NCBI GenBank assembly: GCA_022410635.1
Contig: JAJVDF010000126.1
Location: 248,001 to 312,000 of the forward strand
Source: Tretioscincus oriximinensis
Taxonomy: Eukaryota; Chordata; Lepidosauria; Squamata; Gymnophthalmidae
DNA length: 64,000 nucleotides
Reading direction: 5' to 3'
Of the stretch, positions 47,020-59,842 are shown piece after piece. A model generated the notes under the pieces. That model was given only the letters and a program-made list of their open reading frames with translations. It was not told the DNA's origin and ran no database searches. The position numbers and the translations under genes are program-made. How positions within the stretch are numbered: the first letter of the stretch is position 1; the number at the start of each line of letters is the position of its first letter.

Positions 47020-50000
47020 TAAGTAGTTAAAGCAGTGGGAACACAGTATAAGGTCTTCTCAGTGATAGCCCCCAGGTGCAGTGGTCTCCCAACTGAGGTA
47101 AATACCTTCAATGTTGAGGAAATCAGTAAAGAGACTTTTAATTACCCTAGCTTTTGGGCGATGAAACAGCTTCTCCTTATTCTAGGAACTATTCTGGTGT
47201 GTTTTTGATGCTGTAACTTGATTGAGACTTTGGGACATAATGTGTGATAAAAATGCAAATAATTTCTCATAATTATCTCTATGAATATGGCAATAGTACC
47301 ATTACAAGACCAGTATCTCTATGGCATTTACATCAGAGACCATTATGTTCTAGGCAGGGGAAGATCATAGATCGGGTATCCATAATAAACTCAGATTTTT
47401 ATTTGGTCCACTGTACATACAATATAAGCATGCTGGTTGGTTTTGGGTTGCATGCATGCACGCACACACAAGAGGACAGGAAAAGTGATCTTTCCCACAT
47501 CCATTAAAGCTGCAAAAACCTCCTTACTGTGCCATATGGCATTCTTATTTTTAGTACCCTATGACATTAGCCAAACCAAACCAAACATTGATTTCTTTAC
47601 ATTACATTCATAAAAATCCATGTAAGTCTTTGAACTTGGACCTTGTTAAATCACTTTTGTGGAGATTTTTAAAAGAAATTTTACTATAGTCTTTATTATA
47701 AAATGATTAATGCAATAATAACAGCACTAGCATGTGCAGCATGAGCACAGCAAAGCCACATCAGTAAATTTAGATTATAAACTATGAGGAGGAGCAGAAG
47801 CAGGATGTATTAGATTGCAAGCAGTTGATGTTTCCTAGATCAAGTTACTGAAAGGAGGGGAAAATGAGAAACTGGCATTTACTTGTTTTAACTAGTGAGA
47901 CTCTAGGGAAAGATTATGTAAGTTCCTTGTGTGACAGGTTAATTATAGATAAGAGAGATCCCAGTAAGCTCAGTACAGAGGAAGGAATATAAGAGTCAGT
48001 TTAAAATATGTGACAAAGCAGTTATTTACGAAGATGGCACATGAAAAACGTTCAAGTAACCCTGTCCATCTGTGTGTGTTGGCAGCAACAAAGATGGACT
48101 TAAGCAGCCTTCAGGAAGTAGTGCGAGACAGAGCTATGGTCCATGAGATCACAAAGAATTGGAATGGCTGAACAATAACAACTGAAATTAGGAGCTGTAG
48201 AATCAAAAGACATTTACCTAGTGGTAAAGGATGTTGTCAAATGAATAAATCACCCATATATCTAACAAAACTTATGTTGGTCTACAGAATACAGTGTATT
48301 TATATTTTAAAGATCTCAGAAACATTTTTCTTTTGCAATCCCATTCTTCTTGGAGACTGTTGGAAAATTGGTTGTTTGATTAATTTAGAAGAATGAACAT
48401 TTATACTGCATATACATACACACACAAATATATGTATACTTTTATAGTGACTGTTTATGTAACATGTTTTACTTGAATACATAAGNCTAGAAAGAATAAA
48501 CAAGTTAATAAGGTGCTATGGGAGCCTTGCACGTTAAGGCTCTTTTGAAACAGATTCTTGAGATACAGCTATGGAAGAAATTGTAAGAATGATGCTTATA
48601 AAGTTTGTGCTGGTTAAACTCACTTTTGAAATGTCCCATATTAGATTTCGCTTTCTTTAAGCTGTGATTTTTATAGTACTGATTGTCTATTGCTTTTTTC
48701 CTCATCTATCAATAATTATATTGCAAATACTGAATGGATATTCGGTGTCTCAGATGAATAAGACTGATTAAAATAAGACGCCATTTTTAAAATAAACTCT
48801 TTCAATAGACAGGGAAAATAACCAAATAAAAGATGTGCTTAATATTATTCTTGGTATTTTGACTTGTCTAATTTTGCCCATATTAACTTACTCTATTACA
48901 TTGTTGTCAACCACTTACCAAGTATATTATTTAAATAACATAGAAGTGTGGGGACAGGTAGTCCACCTTTTAAAATTCATGAGCTATTCCTTTGAATCCA
49001 TATCCGTACGTATTCATTTAACAATGAGAAGAATGGAGTTCAAGAGGGCCCAACTCTGTTATATTCTGGCCATTTCCTTGTTGGCACTACCAAGTCCGAA
49101 CCAACTATTGCTGACTGTGTGGACAACTCTTGTGTACATTTCTACATAATTTCCTTGGCAGAGGTATAGAACTGGTTTGCCATTGCTTAATTCAACAAAA
49201 AGCTGTTCATCTCTTATAACTAACTATTCCAGAAATAGCCATCTTATTAAACTAGAGGGAATAAGGTTCAGAAGCCAATTATTGGTTATAGGAAAATACT
49301 TTGTGATGCAGTAAGATGATGGCAAATTAAGGATGAGATTCAAGAGGCCACTTGAGATTTCCCTAAAATCTTGCCTGGGGATGGAAGGGCTTGCTGGCCA
49401 GCTATAATGGAACTGACCTATGCTAGCATTTTTGTTTTTACTTTGTTACTCATTCTAAAAGATACAGTGATGGTAACTAAACTTCAGTATCTTTACATTG
49501 GAATTACACAGAATTCACAGAATATAAGACAATTGTCAGGACATGAGCAGGAGGACGATGAAGGGGGAGGATGGAAATTTAGGCACAATGTTCCCGTCGT
49601 GCTCCCTCTCCCCAGGGTTACTGGGTCACATTCAACATCTGTCAGTCCCCATTTCTGTTTCCCCCTGACATAACATTATCCACTTCCCAAAACTATTCTG
49701 ACAGGGACCCACACTCCTACTCTTCTCTCACCACTGAATGAGGTATGGAAAGCTGGAGGGCTCTGGGTTACCCACTGGAGGAGCTATTAGAAGTGGGGTG
49801 TAGTCTAAGAACACAGGCTGGTGCAAAGAGTTCTGCTAATAGGACTAAATTTCATCTTTCCCCACTTCAACAGTGGTTTCCCTCCTCTCTCACATCTCAC
49901 ATTCTCCCAGCCTAGCTCCTCCTTTCCACAGTTATTATCCCATTCTCAGGAGCACTTACCACAGATTAAGTCTGGGGTAGCAGTGACAACAAAGGAGGTT

Positions 50001-51166
50001 TGCTTTATGTGTTCTAAAGTGAATTTGGGCTTAGGCTCAAACAACCCTAAAACAGTGTGAAATAGAATTACCTAAGGGCTGTGGGACCGTAGCTACTACT
50101 TTCTTTCTTTCTACGACAGTTATTTTCTTGTCAATTTACTTAAATTTTGTGTTAAAATATAGCCTTAATTCAGGGATAAAGCAGTCTACTAAATAATCTT
50201 AGCAGTTTCCTTTTTTCATATCCCAAGAGAATATACATTTTAATTGCTGCTGCAGTTACTATAGTGAATTGCACAATGCATGGTGGAAACAAATGAAGGG
50301 CGAGGTTCTCATAAGGGAATTCAAAGCAAATTACAGCCTAGTTTGGAAATGAAGAAAAAGTTGCAGAATTTACCAGAGACAGACTTTTTCCTACCACAAA
50401 TACTTTCTTTTTTCTTATAAATATGTGTTGCTTTTTTCTTATTACCTACAATTGATAGAATGTTTCTATACTTTTTTCTTGTTGAAAACTATAGTACTTG
50501 CATTCTTTACATATCAATTTCTTCCTTTATTTCTCAAATTCTTTTGGNGAAGAATCATTTTGTTGAAAACCTAGAAATGGATTGTGGGCAATATGCCAAG
50601 TTAGAAGGCTATAATACAGTTTTAATGCCTGCTGTTCTGACGAAAATTACTTTTTTTTATTCTAGATGTTATCTGGTAAACTATGCATGATACTCTTTTT
50701 TTTAGAATAACGACCCTTAAGGTAAACTTCATGTACTGTTGTTGTCTGTGTGATATTTGATATCTGCTTTGGTCACCAGATGAAACTGATTTGCTGTAAA
50801 CTCAAATTAACAATATACGAATACTTCCTTTATGTTGCTGCAACAATATATGAATAGAAAGTGGCATTTTGGTCATTGGACTTACAACTCATGCTGACAT
50901 TATCTGTCATGTGTCTAAATTATTCCAAATGCTCATTTTAGGCATATCTATTCAAACTACTAAAAATACATATTTTATTTGTCAGACAATTGTCAGAGGA
51001 TATGTTTTAGTTTTCAATCAACCTAATAAGACATTTGACCCAAAACTGTTCAGCTAGTTTATAAAGAAATTGAGAGTAAAAATAAATAAAGTAGACAAAG
51101 ATGGGACAGATAAGTTTATATTCCAGTTGAAATTAATAGGGGATAATTTTGTGTCTTTTCTCTGAT
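47020..51166. other. Intergenic region upstream of UMODL1
   Basis: I see no exon. About 47040-47165 resembles a LINE 3' coding remnant (gtcttctcagtgatagcccc). A short CA/GCAC run lies at about 47452-47470. Scattered open frames (for example 48835-49149) lack any recognisable domain and are AT-driven. Confidence 0.5.
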
Positions 51167-51234
51167 AGTGATATTTGTTTTGATAAGCCTCAGGCGTTAT
51201 ATATAGCCTAAGGCTTATCTAAACAGATACCACT
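51167..51234. repeat. Hairpin-forming inverted repeat
   Basis: 29-bp arms (51167-51195 and 51206-51234) match at 25 positions plus one G-U wobble, with a 10-nt AT loop. It is probably a small fold-back transposon relic. Confidence 0.7.
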
Positions 51235-51552
51235 GTTGGACAAAAGATGAAAACCTTACAAGGTATGTGCTTAAATTCACCCACATATTATTTTCAACCA
51301 GTTAGGACATAAAAATACTCCAGGGAGATTTTCCTAGTATATATTTTGAGACACATTTGGAGGAAATGCACAGTTTAAGTTGGGTAATTGAATAGGCTGG
51401 CCTTTATTCTGATTCCTTTTCTGTCCTAGAAATTGTTATAGTATTTTCCTGAAATTCTCGGATGTATTAGTGCATTTGTATGCTTGCAAGCACATCCTTG
51501 CTCTCATCTTGTCACTTGCTATTTACAATTGGAAATAAATTCTATGTTTCTA

Positions 51553-51646
51553 TGTCAGGAATGGTTTAGTGAATCCTGCATTGAGCAGAGGGTTGGACTC
51601 AATGATCCTGGAGGTCCCTTCCAACTCTATGATTCTATGATTCTAA
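51553..51646 (+). mobile_element. CR1 LINE 3' end with attctatg tail
   Basis: The segment gaatcctgcattgagcag, then gaggtcccttccaactctat and gattctatgattcta is the standard CR1 3' terminus. It lies about 570 bp upstream of the UMODL1 ATG. Confidence 0.9.
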
Positions 51647-52216
51647 AGACTTGATTTGCACTTGGCCTTATTTTGTCTTGTCACGCCATAGTGAATCAAC
51701 CAGTAGGGCACTTTGCTTTCCTTCTTAATCCACTTCTTCTTTGACGGCATGTTTAGGATGGTGAAGCAGATTGGTGTCAATGGTGTGTGTGAAAAATCCT
51801 ACATCAAGGAGACCTCAGAGATTTTCCACTCTTCCCTATGGCTATCTTATATATCCTTTACTTCAGCTTGTTTTATGTTACAGGTATATATTAACCTTCC
51901 CCTATATTACACTTATACTGACCTCTTAGCTTCAGTTTAACTGTAATACATGTTAATCAGAGTGTTATTCTGCAAATGACTACATCAGGTTCCTGAGGAC
52001 CAGGATTATTATTTAAGACGCAAGTATCCCTAGGGGAATGCATTAATGAACCTACACAGGCAAGATACAGGCTGGTTTCTCTCTTTGTTCTGAACTCAAT
52101 AGCTTTCTTTATATCCAAAAGAGAAAAGCAAAGATAGATACATTTATTTTCCTATAATCTGGATGTAATTCCAATAGCTGTATTGTTCCTTGGGAACAGG
52201 ACTGTACATAAACACC

Positions 52217-52313
52217 ATGAGGAACTTACTGACTTCAGCATCAAGGATTCTTATGGCTTCTGCCTTTATACTGGGGACAACGATAGGGCAAGAGGCAGGC
52301 AACACCTTCACAG
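52217..52313 (+). CDS. UMODL1: UMODL1 coding exon 1 (signal peptide)
   Basis: The exon starts at ATG 52217 and ends ACAG|gtaagt, phase 1. It encodes 32 residues: a basic start, a hydrophobic core (ILMASAFILGTTIG) and a QEAGNTFT tail, which is typical of a cleavable signal peptide. The second in-frame ATG at codon 13 would cut the hydrophobic core, so the first is preferred. Confidence 0.78.
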
Positions 52314-55300
52314 GTAAGTCACAATATACTCATCCTGGGCTGTTAATTTTAATTTTCCCATAACAAATTACCCTTTTCAAAAATCTATCTGTAACAGTTG
52401 AGCAAGAGCCCTTGGTAATCTGTTTTGTACTCATAGTCACTTTCTCACTTGAGGTAACTAGTTATTGAAGAAGGAAATGATGGGATGTATAGCAGGCAGA
52501 GATAATATACATGCACAAATTTATGCCAAAATGTGATCTTTTAAGGGCTCACCTTACAGTTAGCTCCAGTTATAAAGAGGTTAGAAGAATGAGCTTTCAT
52601 AGGCAAGTCTATTCAGATCCTAGAGAACAACTGCGAAAATGATTTTGTTCATGCAGTAATTTTTTGATGTATAGNGATTTGAATTTCTGAACATTAAGAG
52701 AACAGCAGCAACCTAGCCTACTAATGTAAGTCAGAGGTAGACAATAGTGACCCCCTCCAGCCTAATAAGACATAGTGGTATCATGAAAAGAGATTAGATT
52801 GTCAAAAATTCAGTACCGTTCCAGAAGGAAGACCAAGCCTATAATCGTGAGGTTGCAAAGAGGTGATGCAGTATACAAATGATATTCAATTGCCTCCACT
52901 TCTGGGAAAGGTACTGTGAAAAGGAGGTCTCCAATTCAGCTTGAGAAGCACCATAAAATTGTACTTGCTTTGTGCAAAGAAGACATCTCTAAGAATATTT
53001 GTACCCCAAAAGGAGGCTGGTCGCCACAAAGAATCTGTTGCCATCAAAAATAGACATGAGTGGCAGCAGGTGCCTTCTTAATAATTTACATTTCTAAACT
53101 GCACTATAGTCGAAAGTCTCAGGGCAGTTAAAAAAAATGAGTATTATTTATTTATTTACATTTTTATACTACCCTATACCTGAAGGTCTCATGTTAAAAC
53201 AAGATCTGAAAGTAGAGAAGGGAGAACAGTTTTTTTCAGTAAAAGGCCAAGTTAAAGAGGTTGACTGACCCTCTTCAAGGGGAAGACTGTTCCATAGTCT
53301 GGGGGCTGCCCTGGAGAATGCAACTAAGAGGGGTGGTACAGTCAGGAGGGCCTCCTCTGCAAATGAGCCATCTTGGATTTATAAACTCCCTACATCAATA
53401 AGTGAAGACATAACCTAACACTTCCAGGATTGTATTGAATAAGTCAGTGTGTATATGTGAGTAAAATAAATTTATAAGGGATGTAAAAACGAATTTGTAA
53501 GGGATGACTGTATTCTAAGCTATTTCGAAAAATAATGATTCTGTTGTTAATGATCAATAAAATAACATTTTGATTTTTCATAAAATGATTGGAGTCTGTT
53601 GCAAAGGTGATAACTAAACATAGTAAACCCACTACTGCAGTTTATTTTAATATTTGTACCAGAAAATCTAGCTGCGAGCTGCTGAAGGAGGAACGCAGCA
53701 AAACACATTTTAATTAGCTTAATGGCCATCTAATCCTTTTGACTGGAAACTAAGGAGAACAGAAGATTAAATCGTAAACATCTGAACTCTGCTTAGCAAC
53801 TTTGCACAAGGGAAAAGCTGAACTCTGAGAACAAGCTCTACAAGGAAGGCTTCGGCTTGTTTCTCATAGGAATCCTCAAAAGCAATTTAGGGCAAGTCTT
53901 TATTGCAGTGTTCTGGCTGGTATTATGATAATGGCTAACAGGATTTCTTATGACAAGGTTTTAAAAAAGTTGTCTTACTATCATTAGAGATGAGGCCCTT
54001 AGCTAGAATATCAGGACTGCAGAGTAAAGGTAACAACATGCTGGCAAAAACTGATAAAAGTATTCTGCTTTTCTTGATTTTTTTATTTTAAATAGTTTAT
54101 TTATAAGTTCTAATATTACAAATCAAATCAGTGCTATATATAAAAACGACTATTACAATATATGGCAAAATACAAAAACAACAATTAAATGCTAGAATGA
54201 ATACAACAGTTCAATTCAAAAAATAAGAGTTTAAATAAACATCATAGTGAAACTAATTCCGTGGTCTAAGTGTGTTAACTAACTCCATATTAGTTAAACT
54301 TGGGACAAGGTGAAGCACATATGCTAATTCCAAGACTGGTCATCGGGGACCATGAGGGGAATTGGGCATAAAGCTGTCGTCGAGAGATCAGAGAGAAAGG
54401 AAAATGACCGGGCTGTGCGTCTGACCAGGAAGAACTGAGAAGGGGAGTCTGGAGGGAAAAGTGAATGATCAGTTCGATNTGCCATGATCCATGGGGTCCA
54501 TTTCTTAACAAAATGGGCATCTCCCTTCTGATCTAACATTTTAGACTGTTGACCATGAATCAGCTCATTTAAAACTCCAACCCATACCCGAGTGACCAAG
54601 GATTTCTTAGAAAGATTCACAGCAGATTTCCAGTTAGCTGCAACCTCAAACTTGGCTGCAGTTAGAAGGCTGTGAATTAAATTGCAATGGGTAGCAATGT
54701 GTTGATCAAGGTTGTATTGAAACAGAAAAACCAAGGCTGGTGTAAGGGTAAATTTGGTCTAGAAAATTTCACACAAGGAAGCCTGTATTACCATCCAGAA
54801 GTTTTTGATAACAGGGCAATCCCACCATTGGTGTAGGTATGTACCAAGCTGTCGACATCCAGGCCAACACGAGACTAGAGTTGGCAAACATTCGAGAAAG
54901 GGTTACAGATATTCTATACCAATGATATAAAATACATAGGCTAAGTTCTCGGTCAGCCTGAGACAAATGCATCAGGACCATTTTACCGGGCAGATCTGAC
55001 CAAACCTTATCTTCAATTCTGACATCATATGCTGTCTCCCAGAAGGCCTTGAGAGAGGGGGAGCTTATGGTTTGATAATCAATTAGGATTCTATACACTT
55101 TAGATACAAATCCTCTCTCTAGAGGGGAATGGTTTCTAAGTAATACCTCTAGTGAAGTAATAGGTCAGATACGGCTTTAGTTAAAAGGTTGGAGACAAAT
55201 TTTTGAAGAGAAATCGGTTCAAGTCAGTGTGAGTGGGGGAGAATGCAGCAAATCTTTAATCTCAGAAACTGCAAGTGATAGGAAGTTCTTAGAGTCATAG

Positions 55301-58300
55301 TCTAGCAGGGAATAATAACCTGCATTTTGAGGACGACCCCGTAGTGTAGAAGAGAGAGAACTTGGTGCATCAGAAAATGTGTCGATGCTTGCAATCATGG
55401 AGGGAGGAGGAATGAGTTTCAATTGCCACATATTCCAGGCATGGAGCGTGCATTGGAGTAAGGGATTAGCACAGTTGAGTTGAGAAGGTAGTAATTTACG
55501 TGTCAGGAGTGTGTCAAACGGAAGAGAGGTGTGTGCACTCAGAGGGTGAGGGTATAGGTACCAGGCTAGTCTATGAATTTGGGAAGCAGCGAAGTAATCA
55601 GAAAGCAAGGGGAGCCCTCAGCCACCCTTGATTGTAGGGTGTAAAAGAAATTTACACCCTACAATTTCAATTATTAAATTGAAATAATTGGTTAAAGTTC
55701 CAAGGTAACCAAATGCCTAGATAAAGAAGCTTCTTGTTCACCAATTGAAGACCAAATTGACACTCCACCGCTTTTTGTTTGTCTGGAGGGATATTAAAAC
55801 ATAGTAGTTCTGATTTGTCAAAATTAACAGAGAGACCAGCTGCTGAATCTAATACTGTTAGCTCTTCCTTAAGAATCTGCATGGCATGTTGGGGGTCAGG
55901 ATTGATGACCAGTAAGTCATCAGCATACGTGCAGATATGGTTTTGACAATGGAAGTCAACTGCATCTAGTTGTGTTCTTAGTCTAGAGGCAAGAGCCTCC
56001 ACCACAAGAGCGAATAGTGATGGAGAGAGGGGGGATCTCTGTTGAGCAAAAGAAGTGGAGTTGAAAGAATTAATCCTGATTTGAGATTGGGAAGAGGAGT
56101 AAATCCCTGTGATAAATGAAAGAAATTGGTCCCCTCATCCTAGTCTTTGCAAAAGTTGAAAAAGAATCAGATGTGATACCCTGTCAAATGCTTTGTAGAA
56201 GTCAATGATGAGAAACAGCATTGATGGCTATACGGATAGGATCTGCACTATCCCTGCCAGGAATAAAACCAAACTGTTCTGGGCCAACAAGCTGGTAAAT
56301 GAAGGAGTTGAGTCGAACAGAAAAGATCTGGACCAACAATTTGAAATCTACATTAAGGAGGGAAATAGGGCAATATGAAGAAATATGAGCGCTGGACTTC
56401 CTCTTTTTCAGGCAGGTAATGAGTAGGTAGTTTTGCCAAGATTGAGGGATGGATCCAGAGGAGAGAACATGATTAAAAAGGTCCAATAATTTGGGAGAGA
56501 GTAAGTCTGAAAAGGATTTATAGAATATCCTGGAAAAACCATCAGGTCCCGGGGCTTTAGTGCTTTTGAGTTTTTGGACAGCCATGTGAATTTCTTCAAG
56601 TGAAACATCAGCGTTGAGAAATAATTTTTATTTGGTTTTCCAGAAGTAATTTTTGAGTTTCCAAAAGTTGAGGAAGACAGGAAGAGGCCAATAAGCTAAG
56701 AAGGATTCAGAAGAGGTAGAGGTGGGCGAATAAAGATTACGATAAAAGTCTTGTATTGCCTCAAGAATGTGAATGGGATGGGTCTGCATAGTTCCTGAAG
56801 AATCTAAAATAGAATGTATGTTATTATTCTGCCTTTTCTTTCACAACATCGCAGCCAGGAATTGAGAATTTTTATTACCATAAGCAAATGCTTTATATTT
56901 GAGGTAAATTTGGGACTTCGCATCCTGCTCAGAGTCCAAAAGTTTTAGTTCCTAACGTTTAGCAAAAAAGGAGTGCATATGTCTGTTTGGTACCCGTGGA
57001 AGCATATGAAGATTCCATACTATTAATCTCATCTATGANGGTCCCCGTTTACTTTTTTTCCCCATTTTTTAAAATTATAATAAAGTTGCACACCAGAAAA
57101 AGAAAATAGGTATCCTATGTATTAAAAAGATGTATATCAGTTAACAATTGCTAGAGGTTGGAAGGACAGAAAAAAATGGACAATTCACAACTGGTTGGAT
57201 TATTTAATTCAATTCCAATGGTTTGATGTATTAAAACAAAAAAGATTAATCTTATTAGGTATACAGATCCAAACCTCTTGTGTACAATGTTGGACACATG
57301 TTATTGATGCTGGTGTAAATAGCAACAGATACTCTTTGTTAACACATGCTATTGATATGATCTCAAAATTGCACTTAATGTAATTATATAGATTTTATGT
57401 TTTGTATGTAGCCTAATTAGTTCCTAGTTCATATGAATCTTACTGTATGACTCAAGGCTTTTTTTGGGTGGGAAACACTTGTTGCTGTATTGGAATAAGC
57501 ATATTATGGTATATTCAATGAGTGCCACATTTACTGTTCAGACATTTATACTGTTGGCTGCCTTCGGAAATATAAACCCCTCTTACCACAGCTTTCATGG
57601 CCTCCCATTGTGTGACTGAAGAGATATCAGGGGTGTTGTTATGTTGAAAGTATTCAGTGATTTCCTTCTCTAGTCTCTCTCTAGATGTTGTCCAGTTTAT
57701 TAGGGGGGATTAAAGCACTGGATCTTGTGTGTTGGTAAGTCAGGGGACATACTTATTGTAGCATTAATTAAGGTATGATCAGAGAGAGAAGTGGGGAGAA
57801 TAGTAGNCTCACAAAGGTCANCNGAGAGGGAAGAACTGAGAAGAATATAATCAAGCCTAGAACAAGAACTATGTTTGGCGGAGTAGAAGATAAATTCATG
57901 GGCAGAAGGGTTAATAAACCTGAAAGAATCTAGTAGGTTGAATTTATGTAGCAGAGAATGAAAAGATTTCATTTTTCTCCTTTTCTGAGGAGGAGACTGA
58001 CAGCTTCAGTCAAGCGAGGGGTCAGAGATCAAGTTCATATTGCCTGCCAAGATAATGGATCCTGAGCAGAGGTCTGAAGTTTACGGAACACATTATGTAG
58101 AAAGGAGACCTCACCAGAGCTGGGGGCGTAAACATTAGCAAAAGGAATTAGCTTGTCCTGAACGTAGCCTCTTAGGAATAGAAACCTTCCTTTTTTGTCC
58201 ATCTTAATCTTATCTGGTTTAAAAGAGAGAGAAGGAAGGAAAATGATGGAGACCCCTCTTGCCTTAGAGGAACCATGGGCTTGGTAGATATGGACAAATT

Positions 58301-59842
58301 GGGGATGAGGAAAGAGCTTCTTACAGGACTGGGAAACATGGGTCTCCTGGAGAAAGATGACATGAGACCTTTGCTTTAGAAATAGCTCTTGAACCCTTCT
58401 CCATTTTACTGGATTACTTAATCAGTTTACATTGAGTGAAACTAACTTGAGATCAGCCATGGTATAAAAAAAGGGATCACCACGGAATTAGCTGCTGCTC
58501 GTCTTGCGGAAGCGCGCTCCCCATTCTGCTTTTCTTGTTAAGCTTGGCCTGTAGGCCCACAAAATTCAGATGAATTATATCTAGCTGGAAGAGGAAGTTG
58601 CAGAGGGTCAGGTTCCAAAATGATTAAAGGTGGACAAAGGGAGCCCTTCAATGGAAACCTTATCCAATTCCCACTGTTCTTGCATTTCCGTAATAGGTTA
58701 CCTGGTGTTTCCAGACTACATCTGCCCTTTTCACAAACCGCAGAATATTGTGCATCTGGAAATATTTCAGGGAAACACAACTCTATGTGCAGTGGTGCAG
58801 CAAAAAACCCCTCAAAGCTCAAATTCAAATCCAATCCATACTTGCTGAATAATCCCATTTCAGCAAGTAATCAACTAGACAAAAAGGAACCACTGGCCAA
58901 TCTAATGCAGCAATATATTCTCACAGTGGCAACATGTTACATATTTTTTCTCCTGCTAAAATATCTTAGCTCACTAGACCCTGCTATAGAGAAATACAGG
59001 GACTGCAAATTTTCTGCAATGCAAACAAATGTAAATAACTTATTTAGTTTGTCTGCAAATTTCTTTTCACATTTCAGTTTACAATTTTAGTTTCCTCAGG
59101 AAATGTTTACACTTGACAGTAGTCCAAGCCATGACCTGCACGTTGTTGCAAGACAGGCAAGCAGAAGTGCTCCTAATCCCTATTACATATTGTCCACATT
59201 GGATAGTCACTGAAAATGGCCATCCTAGAGCCCAGCAGTGGTATAGGAGCATATGGATTTTACGCCACTATGGTCTAATATACTACAGGAGTTCTGTTTC
59301 AGCAACTCTCTAGGTTGTTCCACATACATATATGGATCCATCTTCTTAGGGACTTCCAAGTGGGCAGATGCTTTAGGAAATTATTTATGTCATTTATATC
59401 TTTCTTAACTTCCCATTCATCTTCATTCCATTTTATCCTCATATATTCTTTATGAAGAACTTTACAATGAGAGGCAGTATCTGACTGAAGGTGTTTTATT
59501 GTGCTTGCATAACTGATTTGAACACAAGATCTCGTGTTTTAGCCTTATTTGTTGATTATTATCAACAGCTTATCTTTTTATCTTTTTGTTTTATTCTAGA
59601 GAAAGGCCTCTCCTTGCTGGGCTACCACTTATGTAATTATACTATGGCCAAACATGTGAACAAAATGGTTGCCTATCAAAAGTCATATGAAAAGAAAACA
59701 TTATGCGGAGGNTGGATTCCATCTATAACTTGCACCAAAACCTATTACAAAGAAGCCTATCATCCTGTTGAGATCTCAGAAACTGTGAATTTGACAGACT
59801 GCTGTGCTGGATATGAGCAAGTTGGCCTTTATTGCTCTTTAC
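52217..59842 (+). CDS. UMODL1: UMODL1, uromodulin-like 1 (first two coding exons)
   Basis: Exons 52217-52313 and 59600-59842 join in phase 1 and give 112 codons plus 2 bases. Exon 1 encodes a signal peptide (MRNLLTSASRILMASAFILG) and exon 2 an EMI domain. The joined product reads ...NTFT-EKGLSLLGYHLC, which matches my memory of the human UMODL1 start closely. Family knowledge: UMODL1 is a large secreted or membrane-bound glycoprotein with EMI, WAP, EGF, fibronectin-III, SEA and ZP domains, expressed in olfactory and reproductive tissues. The WAP exon and the rest lie right of the window. The plus strand matches the expected orientation away from ZBTB21. The intron between the two exons is filled by a degraded L1. 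Confidence 0.88.
52314..54079. other. UMODL1: UMODL1 intron 1, left part
   Basis: I see no exon. Positions about 53105-53195 carry a minus-strand SINE family 2 tail (tatttatttatttac, then ccctatacctgaaggtct). About 53265-53390 looks like an old LINE remnant. The rest is unrecognised. Confidence 0.5.
54080..58480 (-). mobile_element. Degraded L1-type LINE in UMODL1 intron 1
   Basis: Minus-strand frames follow ORF2 order. The endonuclease is at about 57700-58450 (SRLDYILLSSS, then LSDHTLI). The RT has KAPGPDGF (about 56540), SLLNVDFKLL, GFIPGR (about 56255) and YADDLL (about 55910). A C-terminal region runs to about 54320, and a T-rich end lies near 54075. Stops and shifts break every frame. 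ORF1 may be represented by 58538-58858. About 57040-57560 is foreign, possibly the 3' end of another L1 in plus orientation. Confidence 0.8.
59600..59842 (+). CDS. UMODL1: UMODL1 coding exon 2 (EMI domain)
   Basis: The exon is 243 bp, phase 1 in and out, with a ttttattctag acceptor and a TTTAC|gtaagt donor. It encodes an EMI domain with six cysteines in family order: HLC, TLCGGW, ITC, DCC and LYC. The DCCAGYEQVGLYC ending is diagnostic. One undetermined base (59712) falls at the third position of a GGN glycine codon, so it does not matter. Confidence 0.92.

Noticed and set aside
58620..59090. 156-codon plus-strand frame near the L1 5' end
   Set aside because: The minus strand reads more like the end of an L1 ORF1. 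The plus frame has no domain, and the frame runs into AT-rich intron.
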